DNA from: Duganella sp. CF517
GTDB lineage: Bacteria > Pseudomonadota > Gammaproteobacteria > Burkholderiales > Burkholderiaceae_D
DNA length: 64,000 bases
NCBI RefSeq assembly: GCF_900110275.1
Contig: NZ_FODC01000006.1
Location: 124,001 to 188,000, forward strand
Direction: 5' to 3'
Shown: positions 34,373-42,547 of the stretch, in pieces
How the letters are laid out: every line of letters starts with the position of its first letter
Numbering within the stretch: position 1 is the stretch's first letter
The notes under the pieces: generated by a model
Databases searched by the model: none
What the model was told of the DNA's origin: nothing
Seen by the model: the letters and a program-made list of their open reading frames with translations, nothing else
Program-made: the position numbers and the translations under genes

Positions 34373-34440
34373 TGTGAACGGGCAATAAAGTCGGACGCAA
34401 AACAATAAAGTTCTACACGAAACAATATGTTTGACACAAA
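34373..34440. mobile_element. Tn7-type transposon end at attTn7 (remnant)
   Basis: Begins TGTGAACGGGCAATAAAGTC, close to the Tn7 right end (TGTGGGCGGACAATAAAGTC), 23 bp after the glmS stop where Tn7-family elements insert. Three adjacent imperfect units of about 20 bp follow (starting at 34383, 34403 and 34423: CAATAAAGT, CAATAAAGT, CAATATGTT), the pattern of the tandem TnsB sites of a right end. No tns gene and no second end are visible, so a decayed element or a non-autonomous one is likely. The candidate target duplication next to the end is CGAGA (34368-34372). Confidence 0.72.
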
Positions 34441-34533
34441 TGGCCGAGGTGGACATGCTCTTAGGAACTTCCGCCTTCGGCCAACAGCGGCCCTTCGTGC
34501 CAGTCGCGAGATACTCGGTTTTAAAGGAAAAAG

Positions 34534-34983
34534 ATGGGCGCAACACCTGAACAAATTCACGAAATGTTCTCCTGTTGCATGGGTTTCGCTCGAACGATGC
34601 TTGAACAGGCCGGGGATTTTTATCCATTCGGAGCTACACTCGCGGCTGACGGCGTTGTCGCCGCAGTCGGTGGAGATAATGGCGAGGAGAGGCCAAATCC
34701 AATAGAGATATATAAACTCTTGAGCGACGCCTTTGTAGCGGGCGCGCTAAATGGACAATTTGCAGGAGTGGCGCTTGCAGCCAACGTAAACATTCCTGCT
34801 CAATATTCTCCCACCGCGCCAGACGGTCTTCGGATACAGCTAGAAAGCTCCGGTTATGCTCGTTACGTTTATGTGCCTTATCGCGTAAAGAAGGAAGGCA
34901 TATTCAAAAAGAAGATTGTCGTTGAATTCGACGAGCCGTTTAGCGTCGACATTGCAGCGAATTTTTTCGTCAGCACATCGTGA
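34534..34983 (+). CDS. Hypothetical protein in the attTn7 region
   Basis: Protein of 149 aa starting MGATPEQIHEMFSCCMGFAR with AAAGGAAAA upstream. No recognised family. It looks globular and soluble with alternating helices and strands (LAADGVVAAVGGDNGEERPNP, FVAGALNGQFAGVALAANVN, VEFDEPFSVDIAANFF). Its lower GC and codon use (many AAA, ATA, TAT codons) differ from the neighbours, and it lies just inside a Tn7-like end, so it may be transferred cargo. Confidence 0.65.
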   Translation: MGATPEQIHEMFSCCMGFARTMLEQAGDFYPFGATLAADGVVAAVGGDNGEERPNPIEIYKLLSDAFVAGALNGQFAGVALAANVNIPAQYSPTAPDGLRIQLESSGYARYVYVPYRVKKEGIFKKKIVVEFDEPFSVDIAANFFVSTS

Positions 34984-35092
34984 AAGGTGTGTAGCGCTTT
35001 AGATGAAGTAGAACCCAAGCGTCGGCTTTTCTTATGGACGAGAACCTAATTGGGCAACGACGGTTCGTCGGTCCAGCTTCCGGGATGGGTCG

Positions 35093-35425
35093 TTACGCAT
35101 GCTGCCTGCGCTTGAGCCAGCGCGACATCGCCAACCACACCAAGGCGGGAACGATCCAGATCAACGGTATCGTGTAGAGCGGCAAGTTGAACGTGTTGTT
35201 GCCCGCCAAAACCACCGTAAGCATCAGGCTACCGGCCAGTCCCAATCCCATCCAGAGTTTATGCGACCAAGGCGCGCGCGACCTGAACAGACTGATCAAA
35301 TATCCGACCAGCAACAGCAGCGTGGGGATCATGCCCAGGAAGAAGATCGTACCCACGCCGGGTGGCGGATGGGCGCTGGCGTCGGTAGCCGTGATGGCAA
35401 GCAGCAGCGCTGCATAGGCGCGCAT
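35093..35425 (-). CDS. Small multi-pass membrane protein of unknown function
   Basis: Protein of about 110 aa from MRAYAALLLAITATDASAHP. Hydrophobic segments near residues 28-47 (IFFLGMIPTLLLLVGYLISLF), 57-71 and 81-101, after a possible signal sequence with a His-Pro-rich segment. No family recognised. A longer reading starts at 35482; the shorter one opens directly with the hydrophobic segment. Confidence 0.55.
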   Translation of the reverse strand: MRAYAALLLAITATDASAHPPPGVGTIFFLGMIPTLLLLVGYLISLFRSRAPWSHKLWMGLGLAGSLMLTVVLAGNNTFNLPLYTIPLIWIVPALVWLAMSRWLKRRQHA

Positions 35426-36067
35426 GGTTCGCAGGTCCGGGGGGGTTGTCGGCCTGTCGGGTGTGCTGCTTGCATATCGCATCGTCGCCCGTTCCTTCCA
35501 TAGATCCTGCGCGCCGCACAGCTGGAGCGAAGTACGATACCGATTACACCGAGTTGGGGGCGATGGTTCATCAGTATAAATCGCTCAGACTTCACTCAGC
35601 TGCCAGCGCTGGCGAATGCAGTCCATGCGCGCATTCTACCGAAGTTGGGCTACATTGGCCTGATTGTGCAATGGCGCCCAGCACCGTCCGTAAGGCGCAG
35701 CCGGTGACGACTCTGGCCAAAGATATCGCAATAGCGAAAGTCGCCGATTCGGGCCAAATGATCTGGGACACCAAGAGAACGCGCGGAGGCGACGGAAGCC
35801 TGTTGACCGAGGCCGGCCCGGTTTCCAACGCGTGACCCCGTTTCCAGATATCCATTTTTGGAGGTTTTTGCCTCGTCTGGTTTGAGATATCCGGACTCTC
35901 CGGCGCGCCATGCCGCGGTCCGCCTCCTTTGAGAAGTCGCGTGTCTTACAGGGAGTGCGCACATTTGCCTTTTGAGGGAGGCGACGCCTCTGTTGGAACG
36001 TTATTCTTCGGTGACCGGTGTAAGGCAGTGCCTGCCAACCCCCAACTTCACCGCGAAAGCGAACAAT
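35426..36067. other. Gene-poor stretch with no supported gene
   Basis: Open frames exist on both strands but none shows a recognisable family, ribosome-binding site or biased composition. No repeat or terminator stands out. With the truncated antitoxin beyond ridA it suggests eroded accessory DNA between attTn7 and the lipid-kinase gene. Confidence 0.5.
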
Positions 36068-36514
36068 ATGTCAGTGGAAAAAAAGTCCGAGAACCTGGGC
36101 GTCGCCTGGGAAAAAGCCTTCGGTTATGTCCAAGCCGTGAAGGTCAAGGACACGATCTATATTTCCGGTCAACTGAGTCATGATGGCGACGGCGCGCTGG
36201 TCGCTCCGGCCGAACTCGACGGATCGGGCAAGCCGATCAACTTCTCCAACATGGAAGCGCAACTGCACCAGACTTATGTGAACGCCATCGAGTTGCTGGC
36301 CCGCTACGGCGCAACCCTGGACGACGTGGTCGAAGAGACGTTGTATGTGCTCGACGTCGATGCCGCCTTCACTGCCGGCGCCAAGGTAAGAAAAGCGATG
36401 TATGGCTGCGAGCAGCCCCAGTGCGCAAGCAATATCATCGGCATCTCCCGCCTGGCATTCCCTGCGCAACTGGTGGAAGTGACGTTCCGGGCGGTCCTGG
36501 CCGATCGTGATTGA
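36068..36514 (+). CDS. RidA/YjgF-family protein
   Basis: Protein of 148 aa of the Rid family, whose archetype deaminates reactive enamine/imine intermediates. VKVKDTIYISGQLSHDGDG, YVNAIELLARYGATLDDVVEETLYVLDVD and a C-terminal block LVEVTFRAVL are present; the usual arginine of the RidA active site (R105 in E. coli) is not obvious, so it may belong to another Rid subfamily. The start at 36068 opens MSVEKKSENLGVAWEKAFGY; the longer reading upstream has no family character. Confidence 0.85.
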   Translation: MSVEKKSENLGVAWEKAFGYVQAVKVKDTIYISGQLSHDGDGALVAPAELDGSGKPINFSNMEAQLHQTYVNAIELLARYGATLDDVVEETLYVLDVDAAFTAGAKVRKAMYGCEQPQCASNIIGISRLAFPAQLVEVTFRAVLADRD

Positions 36515-36597
36515 GACAGGATAGATCGTTGCTTGCCGGGTGCAGCGGCGCGACTGGCGTCGTGAATGTGGATTCGTTGTAAGGCGCCGCCGCCGCC

Positions 36598-36783
36598 CTA
36601 GAGTTCGGATTCTTCGGGCGACAGCGCCTGTTGGCGCTGCACCTTGCGGTTGATGGTGGCGCGCGACAGTCCCAGCGAGTCCATCAGCGCCTCTTTCGGC
36701 ATGTCCATGGCCGAGGACAATTCGCCCACGCGCCGGGCCGGGACACCGGACCGGATGACGCGGATCCTGTCCGTGAAATCCAT
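36598..36783 (-). pseudogene. Truncated Xre/MbcA/ParS-type antitoxin
   Basis: The 61-residue reading MDFTDRIRVIRSGVPARRVGE continues with SSAMDMPKEALMDSLGLSRATINRKV and LSPEESEL, then stops. This is the N-terminal Xre-like HTH part of antitoxins partnered with RES-domain toxins, which normally run to about 140-160 aa with a C-terminal toxin-binding domain (DUF2384). That domain is missing in every frame and no RES toxin lies nearby, so it is a remnant. Eighteen more in-frame residues upstream are possible. Confidence 0.7.
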
Positions 36784-36874
36784 CTTGTACCGAGTGATGA
36801 ACCCTCCGGTTTTGGTGCCACGCCGGAGCCGAAGCAACGGCGTCGAGCTCTGACAATATCTTGGCGCTTTGCCG

Positions 36875-37891
36875 TTACCGGATATTTACCAGCGTCGACG
36901 GCTGTTCCTGGGACGCCTCGGCAGGCTTTGCCCAAGTCGCATCCGGCTTCAAGAGCAGCAACTGCTCCTCCATCACCCGAAACGCCAGCGGGTTGTCCAT
37001 GTAGCTCACCTCGCCATCCATGGCCACCTTGACCTGGCGGCGCCGCGCCAGCCTGCGGCCTTTCACCGTCACCTGCATCTGCTTGAAGCTGAAGGTGGTC
37101 AGTTCGTCGCCTTGATCCAGCCGCCCCATCCTGCCCAGTGCGCCGTGCAACAGCAACCACAACATCCCCAGCTTGCCTTTGGTGCGTGGCGCCACCGCCG
37201 CCAGCCGGCCATCCTCCAGCGCGGCGCTCATCGGCGGAATGCCGATCTGCTCCATTTGCAGGCGATTATTGCCGACAAAGAAGGTCGCGGTGCGCAGCCG
37301 CTGCAAGCGGCCGTCGATTTGCAGCGCCAGCCGCAGGCGGCGATGCGGGCTCAGCACGGTTTTCAGCGCCGACAGCGCCGCCACCAGCCGGCTGCGGCCG
37401 AACTGCTTCTTGTCCAGTTCGCGCTCCTCCAGCAGCTTCGGATACAGGCCGATGCTGGCGTTGACCAGGAACACGCGGTCGTTGACCATGCCCACCTGCA
37501 CCTGGTGCAGGCGCGCGGCGAGCAGCGCGTGCACCGCTTCGCTCAGGTCTTCGGGAATGCCGTGGGTGCGGCCGAAATAATTGAAGGTGCCCTGCGGCAG
37601 CACGCCAAACGCGCAGCCGTGCGTGATCGCCTGCCGCGCCACCGCGTTGATGGTGCCGTCGCCGCCGGCCGCCACCAGCACGCCGCCGGCGTCGGCCGCC
37701 TGTCTGGCAAGTTGGCCGGCGATCTCGTCGATGGTGTCCGGCTGGTCGACGATGGTCAACTCGAACTGCCGGCCGGCATCGCGCAGCACCGTTTCGATGG
37801 TCGTGCGGCGCTCCTCGGTCTCGGAATGGCCGGAGCCGGCATTGAGGGCGATGAAAAAACGGGCGTCGGGCGAGATCGGGGTAGCTGGCAT
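36875..37891 (-). CDS. Diacylglycerol / lipid kinase-family protein
   Basis: Protein of 338 aa with the DAGK catalytic fold: FIALNAGSGHSE at the N-terminus, GVLVAAGGDGTINAVARQAI near residues 70-89 (nucleotide-binding GGDGT) and GVLPQGTFNYFGRTHGIP. Members phosphorylate diacylglycerol, sphingosine or ceramide-type lipids; the exact lipid is unknown. The C-terminal half is the beta-sandwich lid domain. Confidence 0.9.
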   Translation of the reverse strand: MPATPISPDARFFIALNAGSGHSETEERRTTIETVLRDAGRQFELTIVDQPDTIDEIAGQLARQAADAGGVLVAAGGDGTINAVARQAITHGCAFGVLPQGTFNYFGRTHGIPEDLSEAVHALLAARLHQVQVGMVNDRVFLVNASIGLYPKLLEERELDKKQFGRSRLVAALSALKTVLSPHRRLRLALQIDGRLQRLRTATFFVGNNRLQMEQIGIPPMSAALEDGRLAAVAPRTKGKLGMLWLLLHGALGRMGRLDQGDELTTFSFKQMQVTVKGRRLARRRQVKVAMDGEVSYMDNPLAFRVMEEQLLLLKPDATWAKPAEASQEQPSTLVNIR

Positions 37892-38063
37892 GGGGCAAGG
37901 TCGGTTGGTCCATCATCACCGGCGCGGTGCGGCAAGTCATTGTATCCTTGGCATCACGTCGCATATGCTCGTTAGCACACAGATATCAATGCATGCCGCC
38001 ATCGCCGATGGGTTCGGCCCGGCCTGCCGCCATCCTAAACCCGGCTTTGGGTACACTACGTCC

Positions 38064-39218
38064 ATGACAACCAAAACGACGTTAATCCAAAGCTGGCGTT
38101 CATTGTGGGAACTGCGTCCCCGCCACGATGTTCCCACCGTCACCCGCCTGGCGATCGCGTCGCTGATCGCCGTCGCCCTGGCCATCGGGCTCATGTCATT
38201 TGTCGCCATCTTCGGCCGTGTCGACCGGCCCGGCTGGTGGTGGGCGTCGATGCTGCCGAATATCGCGATCTGCCTGTGCATCGTGCACACGCTGTTCGGC
38301 GTGCTGCGCCTTGCCGAGCGCTGTCTGCCGCCGCACCTGGTGGCGCGCCTGTCCGATGTGCGCGACATCCGCGCGGGCATGGCGCTGTCCGCCCTGGCAC
38401 TGCTCGGCATCATCCTCGGCATGACCATCGGCTTCACGATCGTCCCGATCCTGGTGGGATTCAACGTCTGGGGCATGTTCATTTCGCTGCCGGCCGCGCT
38501 GACCAAATTCGCCGTGTTCATTCTGTTCGTTCTGGCCGTCAACTGGGTCTGGTGGCGCGCGCGCCTGCGCCAGCAGCAGCTCCAGGGCGAGGTCACGGAG
38601 GCCCGCCTGCGCCTGTTGCAAGGGCAGATCGAGCCGCACTTGCTGTTCAACACGCTGGCCAACATCCAAAGCCTGATGGACTACGACCCTCCCCGCGCCA
38701 AGCGGATGATCGAGACGTTCTCCAGCTATCTGCGCGGCAGCCTGGGGCAGCTGCGCCAGACCGACAGCACCCTGGCGGCCGAACTCGACATGACGCGCAA
38801 TTACCTTTCCTTGCTGCAGATCCGCATGGACGACCGGCTGCGTTTCCACCTCGACGCCAGCGACGAGGCACTGCTGGCCGTCATGCCGACGCTGATGTTG
38901 CAACCGCTGGTCGAGAACGCGATCCAGCACGGCCTCGCTCCCAAGCTCGAAGGCGGCAGCGTGGCCGTCAACGCCGTCGTGCGCGGCGGACGGCTGGAGG
39001 TGCGCGTCGTCGACGACGGCATGGGCTTGAACGCAGCGGGCAAGCAGCTGCGCCCCGGCGCCGGCATGGCGCTGGCCAACCTGCGCTCGCGTTTGCAGAC
39101 CCAGTTCGGCGCCGACGCCAGCTTGACCCTGCAAGCGCGCGACAGCGGCGCCGAGGTCGTGCTCGACATGCCTTACCGCAGCCGCGCCACCGCGCCCGCG
39201 CCGGAGCTGGCGGCATGA
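38064..39218 (+). CDS. LytS/YehU-type sensor histidine kinase
   Basis: Membrane kinase of 384 aa. Four hydrophobic segments lie between residues 30 and 165. The His_kinase domain follows: the phosphoacceptor is in LQGQIEPHLLFNTLANIQSLMDYDPPRAKRM (QPHFLFN-type motif with IEPH), and the ATPase N box is LVENAIQHGLAPK with the G boxes VVDDGMGLNA and GMALANLRSRL. The start is the ATG before TTKTTLIQSWRSL. Its stop overlaps the next start as ATGA, so it forms a coupled pair with the LytTR regulator. Confidence 0.92.
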   Translation: MTTKTTLIQSWRSLWELRPRHDVPTVTRLAIASLIAVALAIGLMSFVAIFGRVDRPGWWWASMLPNIAICLCIVHTLFGVLRLAERCLPPHLVARLSDVRDIRAGMALSALALLGIILGMTIGFTIVPILVGFNVWGMFISLPAALTKFAVFILFVLAVNWVWWRARLRQQQLQGEVTEARLRLLQGQIEPHLLFNTLANIQSLMDYDPPRAKRMIETFSSYLRGSLGQLRQTDSTLAAELDMTRNYLSLLQIRMDDRLRFHLDASDEALLAVMPTLMLQPLVENAIQHGLAPKLEGGSVAVNAVVRGGRLEVRVVDDGMGLNAAGKQLRPGAGMALANLRSRLQTQFGADASLTLQARDSGAEVVLDMPYRSRATAPAPELAA

Positions 39219-39958
39219 CGCGCGCGCTGATCGCGGACGACGAGCCGCATCTGGCGCATTACCTGCGCGACCAGTTGCAGGCCCTGTGGCCGGAACTGCG
39301 GATCGTCCATGTCGCCCGCAACGGCGTCGACGCCGCCGCCCGCATCGCCGAGCTCGAACCGGACCTCGCCTTCCTCGATATCCAGATGCCCGGCCTGTCC
39401 GGCCTCGAGGTGGCGCAGGGGATCGAAGGGCAGACGCGGGTGGTCTTCGTCACCGCCTTCGACGAGTTCGCGCTGCAAGCGTTCGAGCACGCCGCGCTCG
39501 ACTATGTACTCAAGCCGGTCAGTACGGAAAGGCTGGGGCGCACGGTGGCGCGCCTGCGCGCGGCGCCCGCCGCGCCGTCCGGCCCGGCGATGGCGCGGGT
39601 GCTGCACCAGCTGACGGCCGCGCCGTCCCGCCCGCGGCTGCGCTACATTCTGGCTTCCCAAGGCGACCGCGCCCACCATATCGACGTCGCCAACATTCGT
39701 TTTTTCTTTGCCGATGACAAGTACACGGTCGTCGCCAGCGTCGACGGCGAATTCCTGATCCGCACGCCGATCACCGAGCTGGCCGCGCAGCTCGATCCGG
39801 AGCAATTCTGGCAGGTCCACCGCTCCACGCTGATCAACCTGGCCTGGCTCGAGGGCACGCGCCGGGACCAGGCCAGCCGCCTGTTCGTGCGCATGCGCGG
39901 CCATGCCGGCGAGTTGCCGGTGAGCCGGGCGTTCGTCCACCTTTTCAAGGCGATGTAG
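39215..39958 (+). CDS. LytR/AlgR-type response regulator with LytTR domain
   Basis: Regulator of 247 aa. The receiver domain has the acidic pair in LIADDEP and the phosphorylation Asp in LAFLDIQMPGLSGLE near residue 54, with the lysine in YVLKPVS. The C-terminal LytTR DNA-binding domain (RYILASQGDRAHHIDVANIRFFFADDKYTVV, FWQVHRSTLINLAW) is complete. It is cotranscribed with the sensor kinase upstream; targets are unknown. Confidence 0.94.
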   Translation: MTRALIADDEPHLAHYLRDQLQALWPELRIVHVARNGVDAAARIAELEPDLAFLDIQMPGLSGLEVAQGIEGQTRVVFVTAFDEFALQAFEHAALDYVLKPVSTERLGRTVARLRAAPAAPSGPAMARVLHQLTAAPSRPRLRYILASQGDRAHHIDVANIRFFFADDKYTVVASVDGEFLIRTPITELAAQLDPEQFWQVHRSTLINLAWLEGTRRDQASRLFVRMRGHAGELPVSRAFVHLFKAM

Positions 39959-40060
39959 CCGGCGCTTGCCGTTCGTCGCGCCCATTGTCGATTCGTCGCA
40001 CGGCCGATGCGCAGGCGGGCGCCATCGGCGATGCTGGCGTTTTCTTCCGAGGAAACGCCA

Positions 40061-40888
40061 ATGTTCAAGCCGGTCCTTTTTCTTTTCTGCGCCGCCGCCG
40101 CAGCAGCAGCGCCCACTTTCGCCGCGCCGCCCGCGCCGCTTGTCGACACCATCGACGGCCGCCGGGTCGAGTCGCTGACCTTGCGCCATCCCACGGCGGA
40201 GGCGGTCGTGGTGTTCGAGAGCGGCTCGCGCAACACCATCGACAAGTGGGGCACGGTGCCCGGGCAGCTCGCACAGGAGGCATCGGTGTTCGTCTATAAC
40301 CGCCCGGGCTATGGCAACAGCGAGGTGGCCGCCACGCCGCGCGACGGCCGCACGATCGTGGAGGAGCTGCGCGGTATCCTGCGGCATAAGGATCTGAAGC
40401 CGCCATACGTTCTGGTCGGCCATTCCCTCGGCGGCCTGTACATGCAGCTGTTCGCCAGGATTTATCCGGACGAGGTGAAGGCGCTGGTGCTGGTCGACGC
40501 GATCTACCCGCGCATGATCAAGAAAACGCAAGATTTTCCGCTGATGACGCGCATCGCCGGCCAGCTCGCCTTCTCCCGCTCGGTGTGGCGCGAAATCGAG
40601 AAAATCGACGAGACCGGCGACATGGTCCTGGGCCTTCCCGGCATCGACGACAAGCCGATCGTGCGGCTGGTGAACCAGCCGACCTCCAGCACCGCGATCG
40701 GCGTCGACTTCGGCGCCTTCCGCATGGACAGCGCCACCCGCGACGCGGTGCGCGCGCTGTATCCGAAGGCGAAGACGGTGGTGGCGGACTCCAGCCACCA
40801 GATGGCGCTGACGTCGCCGGACATCGTCGCCGCCGCGATTCGCCAGGTGCTGCCGCCACCACGCGATAAAACCTTCGCCGGCCAATAA
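40061..40888 (+). CDS. Secreted alpha/beta hydrolase
   Basis: Protein of 275 aa with a signal peptide (MFKPVLFLFCAAAAAAAPTF). The nucleophile elbow GHSLGG is at about residues 126-131 (VLVGHSLGGLYMQLFARIYPD), the oxyanion region FVYNRPGYGNS precedes it, and SSHQMALTSPD holds the catalytic histidine. Substrate unknown. GAGGAAACGCC gives the ribosome-binding site for the ATG at 40061. Confidence 0.9.
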   Translation: MFKPVLFLFCAAAAAAAPTFAAPPAPLVDTIDGRRVESLTLRHPTAEAVVVFESGSRNTIDKWGTVPGQLAQEASVFVYNRPGYGNSEVAATPRDGRTIVEELRGILRHKDLKPPYVLVGHSLGGLYMQLFARIYPDEVKALVLVDAIYPRMIKKTQDFPLMTRIAGQLAFSRSVWREIEKIDETGDMVLGLPGIDDKPIVRLVNQPTSSTAIGVDFGAFRMDSATRDAVRALYPKAKTVVADSSHQMALTSPDIVAAAIRQVLPPPRDKTFAGQ

Positions 40889-40897
40889 GCGATAACG

Positions 40898-41461
40898 CTA
40901 ACCGTGGACCACCGTCACGCGCGGCCAGCGCGCCGGATAGTTTTTCTGCGCGACGCGCAGGCGATACGTCGCCATGCTCACCCGCGCCGGATTGCGGCGC
41001 ACCACGCAATCGAACAGATCGTCCAAGCCGTGCGGCGCGATCACTTCGATGGTATCGTCCCGATGCAGGCATAGGCCGACGGCGGTGGCGTATTCCGGCC
41101 AGGAGCCGACGCCGTCGCGAAGCGATGCCAGCGGCTCGACCGCATGGCCGAAATACGCCTCGAACCAGCGATGCACCGACGCCTGATTGGTCACTTCCCA
41201 CGCAATCCCCGGCATCGCGCCGTGAAGACGGCGCTGCAGGTCCGCTTCCGTTTCCGGCGCCAGATCCGACGCGTCGAAATAGGCCACGTCCACGTCGGCC
41301 AGTTGCGACGGCGTCTCATAGCCGTGCAAGGCGTCCCACACCAGATTGCGGACCGCGCCGGCGCCGATGCACCATGACGAGAGGCCCAGATCCCGCACCG
41401 CCGCCAGCGCCGCGCTGAACCACGCGGAAGAGCACGCGAGATGCCGCAGGCGCTGCGTCAA
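40898..41461 (-). CDS. Nucleotidyltransferase-like (DUF925-type) protein
   Basis: Protein of about 187 aa. WCIGAGAVRNLVWDALHGY with ADVDVAYFD near residues 30-64 and the block WEVTNQASVHRWFEAYFG are characteristic of a nucleotidyltransferase-fold family of unknown function. The start is unclear: no ATG exists near it, a TTG at 41461 gives the expected length, and the frame stays open upstream into the 3' end of map. It follows map on the same strand by 32 bp. Confidence 0.82.
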   Translation of the reverse strand: MTQRLRHLACSSAWFSAALAAVRDLGLSSWCIGAGAVRNLVWDALHGYETPSQLADVDVAYFDASDLAPETEADLQRRLHGAMPGIAWEVTNQASVHRWFEAYFGHAVEPLASLRDGVGSWPEYATAVGLCLHRDDTIEVIAPHGLDDLFDCVVRRNPARVSMATYRLRVAQKNYPARWPRVTVVHG

Positions 41462-41493
41462 CTCGTCTGCGCGGGCAGTGTCGATGTCGGTTT

Positions 41494-42261
41494 TCAGATC
41501 GGCGCCCTTTCCTCGGAACGCAAGGTAAGCACCCGCGCGCCGTGGCGCGTCACCGCCACCGTGTGCTCGAACTGCGCGGACAGCTTGCCGTCCGTGGTCA
41601 CCACGGTCCAGCCGTCATCCTCGGTGTGCACGGTGCGGCGGCCCTGGTTGAGCATCGGTTCGATGGTGAAGACCATGCCTTCCTGTAGCACCAAGCCCGT
41701 CCTTGGCTTGCCCCAATGCAGCACCTGCGGCGGTTCGTGCATCTCGCGGCCGATGCCGTGTCCGCAATATTCCCGGACCACCGAATAGCCGTTGCGGCGC
41801 GCGTGGCGTTCGATGGCGTGGCCGACGTCGCCCAGCCTGGCGCCCGGCCGCACCGCCTTGATGCCTTTCCACATCGCCTCGTAGGTCACTTCCACCAGCC
41901 GCCTGGCCAGCGGCGAGACCGCGCCGACGAGGTAGGTTTTGCTGGAATCGGCGATGAAGCCGTTCTTCTCCAAGGTGATATCGAAATTGACGATATCGCC
42001 GTCGCGCAGGATGTCGGTGGTGGACGGCACGCCGTGGCACACCACGTTGTTGCGGGAAGAGTTGAGCGAATAGGCGAACCCGTACTGCCCCTTGCTGGCC
42101 GGACGCGCGCGCAGTTCGTTGACGATGAAGCCGTCGACCAGGTCGTTGACCTGCATGGTCGACATGCCGATCAGGCTGAACTGGTCCAGATGGCCGAACA
42201 CGCTGGCCAGCAGCTTGCCCGATTCCGCCATCAGCGCGATTTCTTCCGGTCGCTTGGTCAT
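41494..42261 (-). CDS. map: Type I methionine aminopeptidase
   Basis: Metalloenzyme of 255 aa removing N-terminal methionine. All five metal ligands are visible in their contexts: IVNFDITLEKNGFIADSSKTY (two Asp), CGHGIGREMHEPPQV (His), FTIEPML (Glu) and LSAQFEHTVAV (Glu). The start overlaps the stop of a ParD-like antitoxin-family gene (ATGA), so this is probably an accessory second Map rather than the housekeeping copy near rpsB. Confidence 0.94.
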   Translation of the reverse strand: MTKRPEEIALMAESGKLLASVFGHLDQFSLIGMSTMQVNDLVDGFIVNELRARPASKGQYGFAYSLNSSRNNVVCHGVPSTTDILRDGDIVNFDITLEKNGFIADSSKTYLVGAVSPLARRLVEVTYEAMWKGIKAVRPGARLGDVGHAIERHARRNGYSVVREYCGHGIGREMHEPPQVLHWGKPRTGLVLQEGMVFTIEPMLNQGRRTVHTEDDGWTVVTTDGKLSAQFEHTVAVTRHGARVLTLRSEERAPI

Positions 42262-42479
42262 CCGATCGCGCTCCGGAACTGGGTGTCGGCCTCGACCCCT
42301 ACCCCCGCCGCGCGCAACTCCCCGGCGACGATCTGGTTGAAACTGAGCGTGGGATTCATTTCGCACAGCATGCCGATCTTGATCCAGAACGCCGCCTGCG
42401 CGTTGATCGAGCGGCAGCCCACGCCGCTGGCCTTGCGAATCTGGTCGTGCAGATTGTCGTCGATGTTGACGATGCCCAT
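42258..42479 (-). CDS. ParD-like (antitoxin-fold) protein coupled to map
   Basis: Protein of 73 aa from MGIVNIDDNLHDQIRKASGV, followed by GCRSINAQAAFWIKIGMLCE and MNPTLSFNQIVAGEL. The N-terminal half resembles ribbon-helix-helix ParD-like proteins. No RelE/ParE-type toxin is adjacent; instead the stop overlaps the start of map. Upstream lies an ATATAC/GTATAT dyad that would suit an RHH operator. The gene is hidden inside a longer antisense reading of the MFS gene, which is not coding. Confidence 0.82.
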   Translation of the reverse strand: MGIVNIDDNLHDQIRKASGVGCRSINAQAAFWIKIGMLCEMNPTLSFNQIVAGELRAAGVGVEADTQFRSAIG

Positions 42480-42489
42480 AAGTAATCCT

Positions 42490-42517
42490 ATATACGAAGT
42501 GTATATGGATTGTATAT
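42490..42517. promoter_or_regulatory. Operator-like repeat upstream of parD-like/map
   Basis: ATATAC-GAAGT-GTATAT dyad (42490-42506) followed by a second GTATAT at 42512-42517, i.e. 11-bp spaced repeats. It ends 11 bp before the ParD-like start codon. RHH proteins often bind such spaced short repeats for autorepression. Confidence 0.6.
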
Positions 42518-42547
42518 TCATCGTGTGGTCCGGCGCAAGCGGCTTTG

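Noticed and set aside
35446..35835. Plus-strand frame of 129 codons in the gene-poor stretch
   Set aside because: No ribosome-binding site, no recognisable domain, and it overlaps the start of the membrane-protein gene on the other strand.
41462..41530. Extending the nucleotidyltransferase-like gene upstream into map
   Set aside because: The frame is open but has no ATG or GTG with a ribosome-binding site; the TTG at 41461 gives the expected length.
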